From: Prochlorococcus sp. HOT208_60m_813L03
GTDB lineage: Bacteria; Cyanobacteriota; Cyanobacteriia; PCC-6307; Cyanobiaceae
Reading direction: 5' to 3'
Length of the DNA: 38,740 nucleotides
Assembly (NCBI GenBank): GCA_002026145.1
Contig: MWOQ01000201.1
Location: 1-38,740 of the forward strand
Each line of letters starts with the position of its first letter. Positions within the stretch are counted from its first letter, which is position 1. Of this stretch, positions 1 to 6,788 are shown in pieces. A program made the translations under genes and the position numbers. Under the pieces are notes generated by a model that searched no databases, was not told the origin of the DNA, and saw only the letters and a program-made list of their open reading frames with translations.

Positions 1-7
1 CCTCAAC

Positions 8-310
8 CTATTTAAACCAACCTTTTTTCTTTGGTTTAATCTCTTCTTTGACAACTTCTTTTTTTCTCCCAAATAATCCCTTTTTTGGGATTGGTAAATT
101 CTCTTCAATAGGTTTAGATTTTCTGTTAAATAATCCTTTTTTAGGTACTTTTTTAATTGATTCTTTTGTATCGGAAATCTTTGTTTTTTTAGGATTTAAT
201 TTTGAATTTTTAGGTTTACCATCTGCAAATAATGTTTGATATACAAAAAAACCAAAAACAGCAAAGAAGCCTAATGCTTGTACTAAAGCGGTTCCTAGAT
301 TATCAAACAT
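8..310 (-). CDS. small membrane protein with a basic repeat tail
   Basis: Function unknown. The 100-residue product has one hydrophobic segment at about residues 9-28. A very lysine-rich tail follows, with three copies of a short motif: PKKGLFNRK near 56, PKKGLFGRK near 75 and PKKKGWFK at the C-terminus. The motif spacing is about 18-19 residues. The layout suggests a membrane-anchored cytoplasmic tail that could bind an acidic partner or lipid headgroups; that is inference. Its ATG directly follows the stop codon of the 311-496 gene, so the two are probably co-transcribed. Confidence 0.7.
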   Translation of the reverse strand: MFDNLGTALVQALGFFAVFGFFVYQTLFADGKPKNSKLNPKKTKISDTKESIKKVPKKGLFNRKSKPIEENLPIPKKGLFGRKKEVVKEEIKPKKKGWFK

Positions 311-496
311 TTAGGCCTCAACTTTGTATAGTGATTCTTTCTCTTTCATTTCTATACATTTTTTATCATCAAACAAGCATTCAATTTCCGCTTTATTCTC
401 AGTTTGAGAACTGCAGCCACCTGCCTTTACATTAGATATTGGAAACAAAGTTAGTACCCCTAAAATTAAGGCACATGAGGTGTTAATCGGTTTCAT
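311..496 (-). CDS. small exported protein, unknown function
   Basis: I do not recognise a family. The 61-residue product has a clear signal peptide: a hydrophobic core at about residues 8-20, then an NVKAGG context that suits signal peptidase cleavage. The mature part is only about 35 residues, charged, with three cysteines (the GGCSS, IECLF and KKCIE contexts). It is the first gene of a two-gene unit; its stop codon touches the ATG of the basic-tail membrane protein. Export to the periplasm or thylakoid lumen is inferred from the signal alone. Confidence 0.6.
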   Translation of the reverse strand: MKPINTSCALILGVLTLFPISNVKAGGCSSQTENKAEIECLFDDKKCIEMKEKESLYKVEA

Positions 497-581
497 AAGT
501 TTTATTTTTATTATGGAAAAATAATTTTGTAATTGCGAAGATAATCTTATCTTCTGCTAAAAGTATTCCCTTTTTACATAT

Positions 582-761
582 CTATTTGTAGTAATTAACT
601 AAATCGATAATTAATATTGCTAGTAATGAAAAACCTAAAATGAAAGGTAAATAAGGATATTTATTTAAAATTTTGTTTAGTTGATTTTTCGATATTGGTT
701 TTTCCTTTTTCTTTTCTCTTGGTGGTAAGCCTAACTCTTCTCTTCTCTTAGCTTCTCCCAT
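582..761 (-). CDS. DUF2839 family small membrane protein
   Basis: The 59-residue protein starts MGEAKRREELGLPPR, the hallmark N-terminus of the cyanobacterial DUF2839 family. A lysine-rich linker follows, then one hydrophobic segment at about residues 37-55 and a short polar end. Family function is unknown; the layout is a single-span membrane protein with a basic N-terminal tail. The start is the ATG at 761, fixed by the conserved MGEAKRR motif. It stands alone, reading away from the divergent 888-995 gene. Confidence 0.75.
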   Translation of the reverse strand: MGEAKRREELGLPPREKKKEKPISKNQLNKILNKYPYLPFILGFSLLAILIIDLVNYYK

Positions 762-887
762 AATTTTTTAAACTATTTAAGACTATTTTATATACTTATT
801 AGTAGTATTGTATTGTTCTAGATTTAAATTATTAACGGTTAATTTAGTTTAAATTTTAGATATATTAAATATACATAAAAAAATTAA

Positions 888-995
888 ATGATAGAGGTAG
901 TTTGGTCAGTAAACATAATGATTGCAATTCTGATTATTGGTGTTGCCTGGGTTCTTTATTACATATTTACTTATGATCAAAAATTTACTTCCTAG
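888..995 (+). CDS. 35-residue single-span membrane peptide
   Basis: A tiny ATG-to-TAG frame encodes a short acidic N-terminus, a hydrophobic helix at about residues 8-28 and a polar end. I compared it by eye with the small photosynthetic subunits PetG, PetN, PetL, PetM, PsaM and PsbI and none matches. It lies 3 nt before the Nif11-like gene at 999 and reads the same way, so the pair is probably one transcript. The clean transmembrane pattern and tight spacing make it a likely real gene. Function unknown. Confidence 0.55.
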   Translation: MIEVVWSVNIMIAILIIGVAWVLYYIFTYDQKFTS

Positions 996-998
996 ATA

Positions 999-1181
999 AT
1001 GTCAGATAAAGATCTAAGTAATTTCCTAAAAAAAATAGAGCAACTTAATCAAATTGCTGAGCTAATAAAAAATAATCCCAGTAAAAAGTTATCCCTTTCA
1101 AAATGCAAGAATCATGATGAAGTAATTAGATTAACCACTGAATGGGGTTTTGATATTAGTAAAAGGTGGGGAGAATATTAA
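999..1181 (+). CDS. Nif11-like domain protein
   Basis: This 60-residue helical protein resembles the Nif11 domain: an N-terminal LSNFLKKIEQL helix, a middle stretch with the LSKCKNHDEVIRL helix, and the closing GFDIS pattern. Nif11 domains occur in nitrogen-fixation proteins and as leader peptides of cyanobacterial ribosomal peptides (NHLP precursors). Here there is no cleavable core peptide after the domain and no modification enzyme in the window, so a free-standing regulatory or adaptor protein is likelier than a natural-product precursor. It follows the 35-residue membrane peptide by 3 nt. Confidence 0.65.
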   Translation: MSDKDLSNFLKKIEQLNQIAELIKNNPSKKLSLSKCKNHDEVIRLTTEWGFDISKRWGEY

Positions 1182-1266
1182 TTGATTTTATTACCAGCAT
1201 TATTAAAATTGCCATCAACTTCAAATTAAATTCCTAAGATTAATTAGTATTTCTTGTATTGGAGCT

Positions 1267-2037
1267 ATGAAAGAAATTGGAGAGATAAAGTCAAATATAT
1301 ATAAGATAGCTGCTGTTACAGATAGAGGGCAAAGATTAAATAAATTAATTTCTCCTATGTACAAGGAAAAAGCTAATGAAATGGATGAATTGATTGATGC
1401 TCTTAAAGACTTTAGTTTTGAAATATCAGAAAAATTATTGACTGGAGAGTGGGAATTGATTTTTTCTAATGTTGAATTATTTAGAAGTTCTCCTTTCTTC
1501 CTTGCTATTGAAAAGGCATTAAATGATGAATTTAAAAGTAATCTTTTTTTTAAATTACATCAATTGCAAGTAGGATCCTTTGGCATATCAACTATTGGGA
1601 GAATTGCTCAAAAGATTGATTTTGACAAAAAAGAATTTATATCTACTTTTGATACTACAATATTTGGGCTCACAACAATTCCTATCTTAGGTTGGTTCAA
1701 ACTATTGCCTACTTTTGGTGGAAGAGTAATAACCCTAGCAAGTGATTTAGTTTTAAGAAATAATTTACTTGATATGAACTTACAAAAGACAAAAGTTTCT
1801 AAAGTTGATGGACTCAATAAGATTCCATTATTTAGTGAATTACTTATGGATAGATGGTATCCAGTTAAAGAGGTATGGAATAAGTTGCCTTGGAATAAAG
1901 AATCACCAAATTGCCAGGTTTCAATTGTATATTTAGACGAAGAAATGAGAATTATGCAGGATATGTATGGGTCTATTTTTATTTATATAAGGCCTTCAAT
2001 TTCCTTGTTGAATTCAAACAAAATCTTTAATGATTAA
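1267..2037 (+). CDS. PAP/fibrillin (plastid lipid-associated) family protein
   Basis: The 256-residue protein has the fibrillin signature: a helical N-terminal region, then LLTGEWELIFSN at about 57-68, FRSSPFF at about 72-78, and a later beta-rich part with an IFGLTTIPILGWFK stretch. Fibrillins (PF04755) are lipocalin-like proteins of plastoglobules and thylakoids in plants and cyanobacteria, implicated in carrying lipids or quinones and in photoprotection. There is no signal peptide, so it is probably a peripheral thylakoid or cytoplasmic protein. Length is typical for the family. The ATG at 1267 sits after a weak GGAG (1261-1264). Confidence 0.75.
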   Translation: MKEIGEIKSNIYKIAAVTDRGQRLNKLISPMYKEKANEMDELIDALKDFSFEISEKLLTGEWELIFSNVELFRSSPFFLAIEKALNDEFKSNLFFKLHQLQVGSFGISTIGRIAQKIDFDKKEFISTFDTTIFGLTTIPILGWFKLLPTFGGRVITLASDLVLRNNLLDMNLQKTKVSKVDGLNKIPLFSELLMDRWYPVKEVWNKLPWNKESPNCQVSIVYLDEEMRIMQDMYGSIFIYIRPSISLLNSNKIFND

Positions 2038-2151
2038 TTAAAACACTGAATAATATTTTGAAATTTATAGAATAAATCTAATAAAATTTTTTTTTAAAGA
2101 TTAATTAATAAAAACATTTAACATCTTAAATATAAATAGGTTACGTTCATA

Positions 2152-2483
2152 ATGAACTATTATTTATTATGCTTAAAAATCAAGAAAAAAAATTCAGTAG
2201 TTAGAGGAATATTCCTAATAGGAGGTTGGGGCTTAGGTCTAGACAGATTCTACGAAGGAGATAAAAAGGTGGCTTTTTGTCAATAATTGGTTGGAGTATC
2301 ACATTTTTTAGCTTTATCTTTCTTAAATGTTCAGGTTATGAATATGTTGAGGGTGTAAAAAATTATTCAGATTATTCCCCTAACCCTTTAATAGTATTAC
2401 CTTTACTGGCAGGAGCATATGGTGGCTTTCTAATAATTAAGAAGGCATTTAGATTAGCAAAGCAATTTGAGAATGCTGAATAA
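2152..2483 (+). pseudogene. TM2-domain membrane protein split by a frame break
   Basis: Two overlapping frames together encode one TM2-like protein. The first starts at ATG 2152, includes the GGWGLGLDRFYEGDKK segment typical of TM2 domains, and stops at 2284-2286. The rest of the family pattern continues in the next frame from TTG 2277: a hydrophobic IIGWSITFFSFIFL helix, a lumenal-type loop, a second helix and a charged tail to 2483. One extra T in the five-T run at 2274-2278, or a -1 slip of tRNA-Phe on it, would join them into about 110 residues. It is a frameshift pseudogene, a slippage-expressed gene or a sequence error; I cannot tell which. Confidence 0.6.
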
Positions 2484-2500
2484 TAATACCAGCGGCAAAT

Positions 2501-2662
2501 TCAGGATAATAATCCAGATTCTTTCAAATAAAATTTAAATAAGAGAATTACCAAAAGGTTTACTATTAATAGGGCTACTAAACCATTTCTGTTTTTTACA
2601 TCTAATTTCTTGACTAAATTAGAAAGATAAACGATTGGATTTTCTGGCTCTTTATTATCCAA
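2501..2662 (-). CDS. 53-residue single-span membrane protein
   Basis: A TTG-started frame encodes a polar N-terminal half with an NPIVYLSNLVKKLDV stretch, a hydrophobic segment at about residues 29-44 and a short end. No family is recognised. It runs convergent to the TM2 gene, with its stop 17 nt past that gene's end. The TTG start and small size make it less certain than its neighbours, but the amphipathic-then-hydrophobic layout is coherent. Confidence 0.4.
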   Translation of the reverse strand: MDNKEPENPIVYLSNLVKKLDVKNRNGLVALLIVNLLVILLFKFYLKESGLLS

Positions 2663-2758
2663 ATTTTATTTAAATATTAATTTGAAAAGAAAATATCACA
2701 GTTTCATTTGAAGAATCAAAATTGTAAAGATGATTATCCAAAAAGAAATAAATAATTT

Positions 2759-3133
2759 CTAACCCATAATTCCTGCATTTCTTAAAAACGCTTTACCCAT
2801 ATTGCCAATTACAAAAAATAGGGACAAATTAATTAAAAGTATTATTAATAATGCCAACATTTTATAGTTTGGATTAGTTGAAATGCCGTCAAATCCATTA
2901 TTAAGAAATCTTTTAAAAAGTGATTTGTCAATTTTTGGTTTTTGTTGCTCAGAATCAAGTTTTACTTTTTCTTTTGAAGAATCTTGACTACTTGCTTTCT
3001 CTAGAAATTCGGTAAATGCTTTTACATTTTCTTCTTTTTTAATCCCTTCATTAAGATCTTTATTGCCTTCCTCCAAATTGGGGGACGATTCGATTGAATT
3101 ATTTTCCTCAGGATTAAGTTTTGAATCTTCCAA
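2759..3133 (-). CDS. acidic protein with C-terminal membrane anchor
   Basis: The 124-residue product has a very acidic, asparagine- and glutamate-rich N-terminal region of about 75 residues that looks disordered. A short basic patch follows (KSLFKRFLNN), then one hydrophobic helix at about residues 92-113 and a short glycine-rich tail. This is a tail-anchored layout with the acidic part probably cytoplasmic. I recognise no family. It is monocistronic as far as I can see; a separate minus-strand terminator lies just upstream of its start at 3168-3202. Confidence 0.65.
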   Translation of the reverse strand: MEDSKLNPEENNSIESSPNLEEGNKDLNEGIKKEENVKAFTEFLEKASSQDSSKEKVKLDSEQQKPKIDKSLFKRFLNNGFDGISTNPNYKMLALLIILLINLSLFFVIGNMGKAFLRNAGIMG

Positions 3134-3167
3134 ATTAGTATTAAATGCTAGGAGTATATTACACCAT

Positions 3168-3254
3168 AAAAAAAACCCACTCGATCGATTGAAGAGAGGG
3201 TTAGCTAAGGTTAAAGTTCTTACATAAATAATAATTTATTTTAATTAAATTTGC
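3168..3254 (-). ncRNA. candidate small RNA ending in an intrinsic terminator
   Basis: On the minus strand a 9-bp stem (arms 3194-3202 and 3174-3182, one mismatch, 11-nt loop) is followed by eight T. No coding frame ends just before it: the stretch from 3203 to 3314 has no convincing gene on this strand. A -10-like TATGCT lies at 3261-3266 (minus strand), predicting an RNA of about 85 nt. The terminator is well supported; the promoter and the RNA as a unit are inference. Confidence 0.35.
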
Positions 3255-3314
3255 GGTACTAGCATAATAAAGTTTTAATTTATATTAAATTCAAGGTAAT
3301 TTTTTTTAATATAT

Positions 3315-3521
3315 ATGTTAGATGCGAATACTAAAAAAGCATGTAAAGATGATCCCTCAATACGAGAAATTAAAATTAGAAATATAGAACATGCTATTGA
3401 ACAAGCAGAATTGATGATAAAAGAATCAAAAATGAGCCAAGAAGAATTAATCTTCTTAAAAAGAAAAATATCTGACTCAAGACAGGATTTAGAAATACTT
3501 TATTTAATGAAAATTCAATGA
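3315..3521 (+). CDS. small charged helical protein, unknown function
   Basis: The 68-residue product starts at ATG 3315 and is predicted almost wholly alpha-helical. From about residue 17 hydrophobic residues recur every three to four positions in a strongly charged background, which suggests a helical hairpin or coiled coil. There is no signal peptide or membrane segment, so it is cytoplasmic. A GGTAAT stretch lies upstream but no clear Shine-Dalgarno site, which is common in this genome. No family recognised. Confidence 0.6.
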   Translation: MLDANTKKACKDDPSIREIKIRNIEHAIEQAELMIKESKMSQEELIFLKRKISDSRQDLEILYLMKIQ

Positions 3522-3637
3522 ATATAAATTTTTTAATCTTTTAGAAGAATTGAATTTTTGCAAAGAAAATTAATTTGTATATTTGAAGACTTATAAAGTT
3601 TAAAGAGAATGTAAGAATTTTTATAAATGTTCTACTT

Positions 3638-3739
3638 ATGTCTAAAAATAAGCTATACATACCTTTAAAGGTTGTTCCATACATCTTCATTTCAATTACT
3701 GCTATAGCAATTACAGCAGCTACATATGTAATTACTTAG
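3638..3739 (+). CDS. 33-residue single-span membrane peptide
   Basis: A clean ATG-to-TAG frame gives a short basic N-terminus (MSKNKLYIPLK) and a hydrophobic helix rich in Ile, Ala and Thr to the end. It looks like the tiny one-helix subunits of photosynthetic or respiratory complexes, but I cannot match it to a named subunit. It lies alone between two other small plus-strand genes. Real status rests on the start codon, the length of the hydrophobic run and the setting. Confidence 0.45.
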   Translation: MSKNKLYIPLKVVPYIFISITAIAITAATYVIT

Positions 3740-3803
3740 TTCTATAAGCTAAGTAAAGTTTTTAGATATTAAATAAATTAAAATATTTGTAATAACTAAT
3801 TGT

Positions 3804-4046
3804 ATGAATAAATTCAAAATCGCAATTTTTACAATGTCAATAATCATATTTTCCCTTATTGGGATTAAAAAATTAATTTATATAAATCAAGTTAAAGATT
3901 TAAAAAAGAAAGAAGAAGCATACTTAAATGAATCTATACGTGTTTTAAATGAATGCTTCGATCTAGAAAATAAAAATAAAAGAACTCTTAATAAATCAAT
4001 TGAATTAATTGAGTATTGCTTAGATGAATATGGATATAAAAACTGA
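3804..4046 (+). CDS. membrane-anchored small helical protein
   Basis: The 80-residue protein has an N-terminal hydrophobic helix at about residues 5-24. A basic and acidic helical region follows, with two cysteines (NECFDL and EYCLDE contexts) that could pair across a helical hairpin. The anchor is uncleaved-looking, so a bitopic membrane protein is likely. No family recognised. It starts at ATG 3804 and reads toward the OsmC-family gene 127 nt downstream. Confidence 0.6.
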   Translation: MNKFKIAIFTMSIIIFSLIGIKKLIYINQVKDLKKKEEAYLNESIRVLNECFDLENKNKRTLNKSIELIEYCLDEYGYKN

Positions 4047-4173
4047 TTTCAAAACTTGAATAATAAATTCCTAAATACTCCACTAATATGCAAATAAAAA
4101 ATTTATCATCAATAATCTTGTTATGTTCCATAATTTTTTGTTAATAATATTTTCCTAATTTAAATTTTTTAAA

Positions 4174-4581
4174 ATGACTAAAGTTAAATGTTCTTATTTA
4201 GGAAATTTAAACTGTGAGGCTATTCATCTACAATCTGGAAGTCTTATTAGAACTGATGCACCTTTAGATCACTGCGGTAAAGGTGAAAGTTTTTCCCCAA
4301 CTGATTTATTAGCAACATCTCTAGGCACTTGCCTTCTAACCATTATGGCAATCAAAGCTAAATCAAAAGGATTTGATTTAAAAGGTATATATTTAAATAT
4401 TGAAAAAGTAATGACACAAAATAGCGAGAGGAAGATAAAAGAACTAATAATAGATATTTTTATACCAGAGAGCACTTCTAATGAAACTATTGATTTTTTG
4501 AAAAAAGCTTCCAAAGAATGTCCAGTTACAAGAAATTTATCTCAAAAAATAGATATTAAAATTAGTTGGCATAATGTATAA
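4174..4581 (+). CDS. OsmC/Ohr family peroxiredoxin-like protein
   Basis: The 135-residue protein has the OsmC fold signature. The GKGESFSPTDLLATSLGTC block puts the peroxidatic cysteine at C53 with the nearby glutamate E39. The second cysteine is C116 in the KECPVTRNL block. Family members reduce organic hydroperoxides with a thiol cofactor in the cytoplasm, and dimerise. Length is typical, and both catalytic cysteines are present, so it should be active. The start is ATG 4174. A 36-residue membrane peptide gene begins 30 nt after its stop and may be co-transcribed. Confidence 0.85.
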   Translation: MTKVKCSYLGNLNCEAIHLQSGSLIRTDAPLDHCGKGESFSPTDLLATSLGTCLLTIMAIKAKSKGFDLKGIYLNIEKVMTQNSERKIKELIIDIFIPESTSNETIDFLKKASKECPVTRNLSQKIDIKISWHNV

Positions 4582-4611
4582 ATCTCAAAAATAGTAATTA
4601 CATAAAAAATA

Positions 4612-4722
4612 ATGAAATACTTTATTGGAATAGTCATTCTTTTATTTGGAATATATATGATGACAAACTTGGCATTAAAGACTAGGTATACAAGAAAAAG
4701 ACTTTCAAAAGGAAAAAAATAA
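4612..4722 (+). CDS. 36-residue membrane peptide with basic tail
   Basis: An ATG-to-TAA frame encodes one hydrophobic helix at about residues 4-20 and a strongly basic C-terminus (RYTRKRLSKGKK). The positive-inside rule would put the tail in the cytoplasm. It follows the OsmC gene by 30 nt on the same strand. No family recognised; its coherent layout makes it plausible. Confidence 0.45.
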   Translation: MKYFIGIVILLFGIYMMTNLALKTRYTRKRLSKGKK

Positions 4723-4797
4723 ATCTTATAAATTTTAATATTGCATATTAAGGAAATAGAATTATTTTGGTACTGATAATTAAGGCATATTTCAGTT

Positions 4798-5130
4798 TTA
4801 TTTTTTCACTATTTTTTGGTCAATCAAACTAATTAAAGGGATCATGAAATTTACATTTATTCCAACAGTGCACCATGTATAAATAATAAGAAAAAATATT
4901 TTTATAAATAAATTAGGGGGTAAGGTGAAAAATATTTTGAAAAACCCTCCAATGAATAATACCAATATTCCAATTTGAAAAAGACCTTTGATTATCCATC
5001 TAAGTCCATTTTTTTTAATGTTTATATAAAACCAGAAAAAAACAAAACTAGATAACGATAAATATATAAAATTTATGATCATCTTTTGAGAAAATCTAAT
5101 AAATTTGCCATTATCAAGGCATGATGACAA
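4798..5130 (-). CDS. three-helix membrane protein, unknown function
   Basis: The product has three hydrophobic segments, at about residues 20-38, 48-68 and 73-100, joined by short basic loops, and ends in a basic tail. I recognise no family. The frame opens with TTG at 5130 (110 residues). An in-frame ATG at 5082 would give 94 residues starting right at the first helix and may be the true start. It lies alone between a convergent pair of small genes and the DUF1499 gene upstream. Confidence 0.55.
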   Translation of the reverse strand: MSSCLDNGKFIRFSQKMIINFIYLSLSSFVFFWFYINIKKNGLRWIIKGLFQIGILVLFIGGFFKIFFTLPPNLFIKIFFLIIYTWCTVGINVNFMIPLISLIDQKIVKK

Positions 5131-5215
5131 TTATCACTTTTTTATCTGTTAATTTTTTTTAAAAATGGAAAAGTTATACAAAAAACAATATAAAAATTAA
5201 CTTTTTACTTTTTTC

Positions 5216-5605
5216 TTAAAACATTTTCGATTTTAGTAAATCAACTCTTTTTTGATTCACCCCCAAATCACTTTCTCCAACTCTTGATTCTGATCTTATT
5301 GATAAAATGTTTGATTCAGGTAGAAAGGATACTTCTAAGTCGTCTACATACTTCATCCATTTACTGGTTGCCTCAGCATGAAGATAATCGCCATCAATTT
5401 CTACAATCTCAGTTCTTGGAGTGTTTTCGATAAATGTTTTAATCTCTTCAAATGGTTTCTCAATATTTTTAACCTCCCATTCTTCTCGTACACAATGAGC
5501 AATCACTACACAAGGTTTTAGTTCTACATGTGAGGCAAATGATGAAGAAGGGAATAAAAAGCTTGAACAAATTAAAATTGCTAAAAAAAGTATTTTCATT
5601 AACAT
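5216..5605 (-). CDS. DUF1499 family exported protein
   Basis: The 129-residue product has a signal peptide (hydrophobic core about residues 4-18, cleavage near SSFASH). The DUF1499 (PF07386) pattern follows: PFEEIKTFIENTPRTEIVE, then DYLHAEATSKWMKYVDDLEV, and the RSESRVGESDLGVN block near the C-terminus. Family function is unknown; members are exported or lipid-anchored and occur widely in cyanobacteria and plastid-bearing eukaryotes. A lumenal or periplasmic location is inferred. ATG 5605 and ATG 5599 are both possible starts and differ by only two residues. Confidence 0.8.
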   Translation of the reverse strand: MLMKILFLAILICSSFLFPSSSFASHVELKPCVVIAHCVREEWEVKNIEKPFEEIKTFIENTPRTEIVEIDGDYLHAEATSKWMKYVDDLEVSFLPESNILSIRSESRVGESDLGVNQKRVDLLKSKMF

Positions 5606-5733
5606 AAGAATTTCATGAACCGTAATCTAACGAATTAGATTGCTAATTTGTAATGACTTATCTAATTATTTTGGGAGAAAGCATATATGTTTTTATATTC
5701 AGGGATTAATATGCAATTCTAAAATCCCCAAAA

Positions 5734-5762
5734 AAAAAGATCTCTCAGAGAGAGACCTTTTT
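5734..5762. terminator. bidirectional intrinsic terminator
   Basis: A 13-bp hairpin (arms 5734-5746 and 5750-5762, one A-C mismatch, AGA loop) has a T-run on both strands. It lies between the DUF1499 gene start and the Yfr1-like RNA. On the minus strand it would end any transcript coming from the 24-residue frame at 5777-5851. Confidence 0.7.
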
Positions 5763-5776
5763 AAAATTGATTAATT

Positions 5777-5851
5777 TCAAGTGTTTCCTTGTTTCCACTG
5801 AAATAAACCAATTCCTCCTACACACAAACTTAATATCACACTTAAATCCAA
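5777..5851 (-). CDS. possible 24-residue membrane peptide
   Basis: A TTG-started frame of 24 codons gives a hydrophobic stretch with VILSLCVGGIGLFQW and a short polar end, directly upstream of the terminator at 5734-5762. Size and layout fit a one-helix peptide, but the rare start and shortness leave real doubt. No family recognised. Confidence 0.25.
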   Translation of the reverse strand: MDLSVILSLCVGGIGLFQWKQGNT

Positions 5852-5903
5852 ATTATGTAATGCCTAATAGACCTCTATCTTAACTGTCACATCGCAAAAA
5901 ATG

Positions 5904-6006
5904 CAAAAAGTACTCAAACATTTCGGTCGAGTACTTTTAAAGTTATCAGAAAAAAGTGTGTGAGGAGTTTCTGATGTAACTAATTTACTCCGTAGGTAAT
6001 TTAAAA
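5904..6006 (-). ncRNA. Yfr1-like small RNA
   Basis: Read on the minus strand, the segment holds ACTCCTCACAC at 5968-5958, which equals the conserved unpaired core of Yfr1, the cyanobacterial regulatory RNA that pairs with porin (som) mRNAs. The core partly fills the 15-nt loop of an 8-bp stem (arms 5968-5975 and 5945-5952). A 10-bp terminator stem follows (arms 5929-5938 and 5906-5915, 13-nt loop, T-rich tail). A -10 box TATACT at 6018-6013 puts the start near 6006. Yfr1 normally lies near trxA, so this may be the canonical gene at a different site, a second copy, or a convergent anti-Shine-Dalgarno RNA. Confidence 0.6.
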
Positions 6007-6091
6007 GGCTACAGTATAAATTACTAATTATTTAAATCTTTCAGAAAAATTGGGCGCTGCTGAAAAAAATAATCAAAAACATAAAAAAATC

Positions 6092-6226
6092 ATGAAAAGC
6101 AATTACAAAAAAATCATTTTCATTATTTCGGGAATTGTTCTTTTTTCAGTAATAGTGAGTATTGTCAAATATTCGCTAACTTATATTGAAAATAATCCCG
6201 AAAAATACTTACCTTCACAAAAGTAA
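6092..6226 (+). CDS. 44-residue single-span membrane protein
   Basis: An ATG-to-TAA frame encodes a basic N-terminus (MKSNYKK), one hydrophobic helix at about residues 8-26 and a polar tail of about 18 residues ending in YLPSQK. The frame is open for a few codons upstream of the ATG, so a slightly longer product is possible. No family recognised. It reads divergently from the Yfr1-like RNA about 85 nt away. Confidence 0.45.
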   Translation: MKSNYKKIIFIISGIVLFSVIVSIVKYSLTYIENNPEKYLPSQK

Positions 6227-6303
6227 GACAAAAATTAAGTATAAATTCACTTCAAAAAATCTATAAAGTGTCTTAAATATGTTCTACATAGACAGCTTGA
6301 GTC

Positions 6304-6447
6304 ATGAAAATCAAAAATACTTCAGCTCTTAATCAGAATTATATTAATTTAAGTCAATTTGAAAATAAGCATAAATATCAAATACTTGAGAATTACTGGA
6401 AGAAAAGAAAGAAAGAATGTGAAAAAAATCTTTCAAAATTTTGCTAA
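6304..6447 (+). CDS. small basic protein, unknown function
   Basis: The 47-residue frame gives a soluble, lysine-rich helical peptide with a YWKKRKKECEK segment and a C-terminal cysteine, so two cysteines flank a nine-residue stretch. There is no membrane segment. It ends 9 nt before the next gene at 6457 and is likely co-transcribed with it. I recognise no family. Confidence 0.45.
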   Translation: MKIKNTSALNQNYINLSQFENKHKYQILENYWKKRKKECEKNLSKFC

Positions 6448-6456
6448 CAGATAATT

Positions 6457-6705
6457 ATGAATTTTATTTTTTCTTTTTTATTAGCATCTGTAATGTGGGT
6501 ACAAGTTCCACAATGGGAAGCTGATTGGTCAAAATGTGCTGTAGATGTTCCCGATTCATCATGTCACTGGTACGTAGCTGCTCCCGATAATACTTTTGGG
6601 GAAGGATTTAATTGGGAAAATGCTCCTTGGTTTGATGCTAATGGATTACAGGATGTAGCTAAAATTGAGAAAGAATCTGTAGTAGAAAAACTTCAAAATA
6701 ACTAA
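6457..6705 (+). CDS. small exported protein with paired cysteines
   Basis: The 82-residue product starts with a short hydrophobic segment (MNFIFSFLLASVMWV) that could be a signal or anchor. A tryptophan-rich region follows (QVPQWEADWSKC, then CHWYVAAPDN and FNWENAPWF). Two cysteines, at about residues 27 and 36, are spaced to form a disulfide if exported. I recognise no named family, but the Trp/Cys pattern looks constrained. The start is the ATG at 6457. Confidence 0.65.
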   Translation: MNFIFSFLLASVMWVQVPQWEADWSKCAVDVPDSSCHWYVAAPDNTFGEGFNWENAPWFDANGLQDVAKIEKESVVEKLQNN

Positions 6706-6788
6706 AGTTTCTATTTCATCAATTAACTTTTAAAAGTATTTATATCTAGTTGCCTAGTGGTTAACTTTTGATTAATTAAAAAACTTTT

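Noticed and set aside
888-995. petG or another named photosystem or b6f subunit at 888-995
   Set aside because: The true petG lies at 38213; the 35-residue peptide shares only length and one helix with such subunits.
999-1181. A lanthipeptide (prochlorosin) precursor
   Set aside because: The frame ends with the Nif11-like domain, without a Ser/Thr/Cys core after a GG-type cleavage site, and there is no LanM-type enzyme in the window.
4088-4144. 18-codon hydrophobic frame upstream of the OsmC gene
   Set aside because: Too short and without a start signal; hydrophobic runs by chance are common in this AT-rich DNA.
5906-5938. Plus-strand reading of the 5906-5938 hairpin as a terminator for a plus-strand gene
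   Set aside because: The T tail is much better on the minus strand, and the Yfr1 core and promoter are also on that strand.
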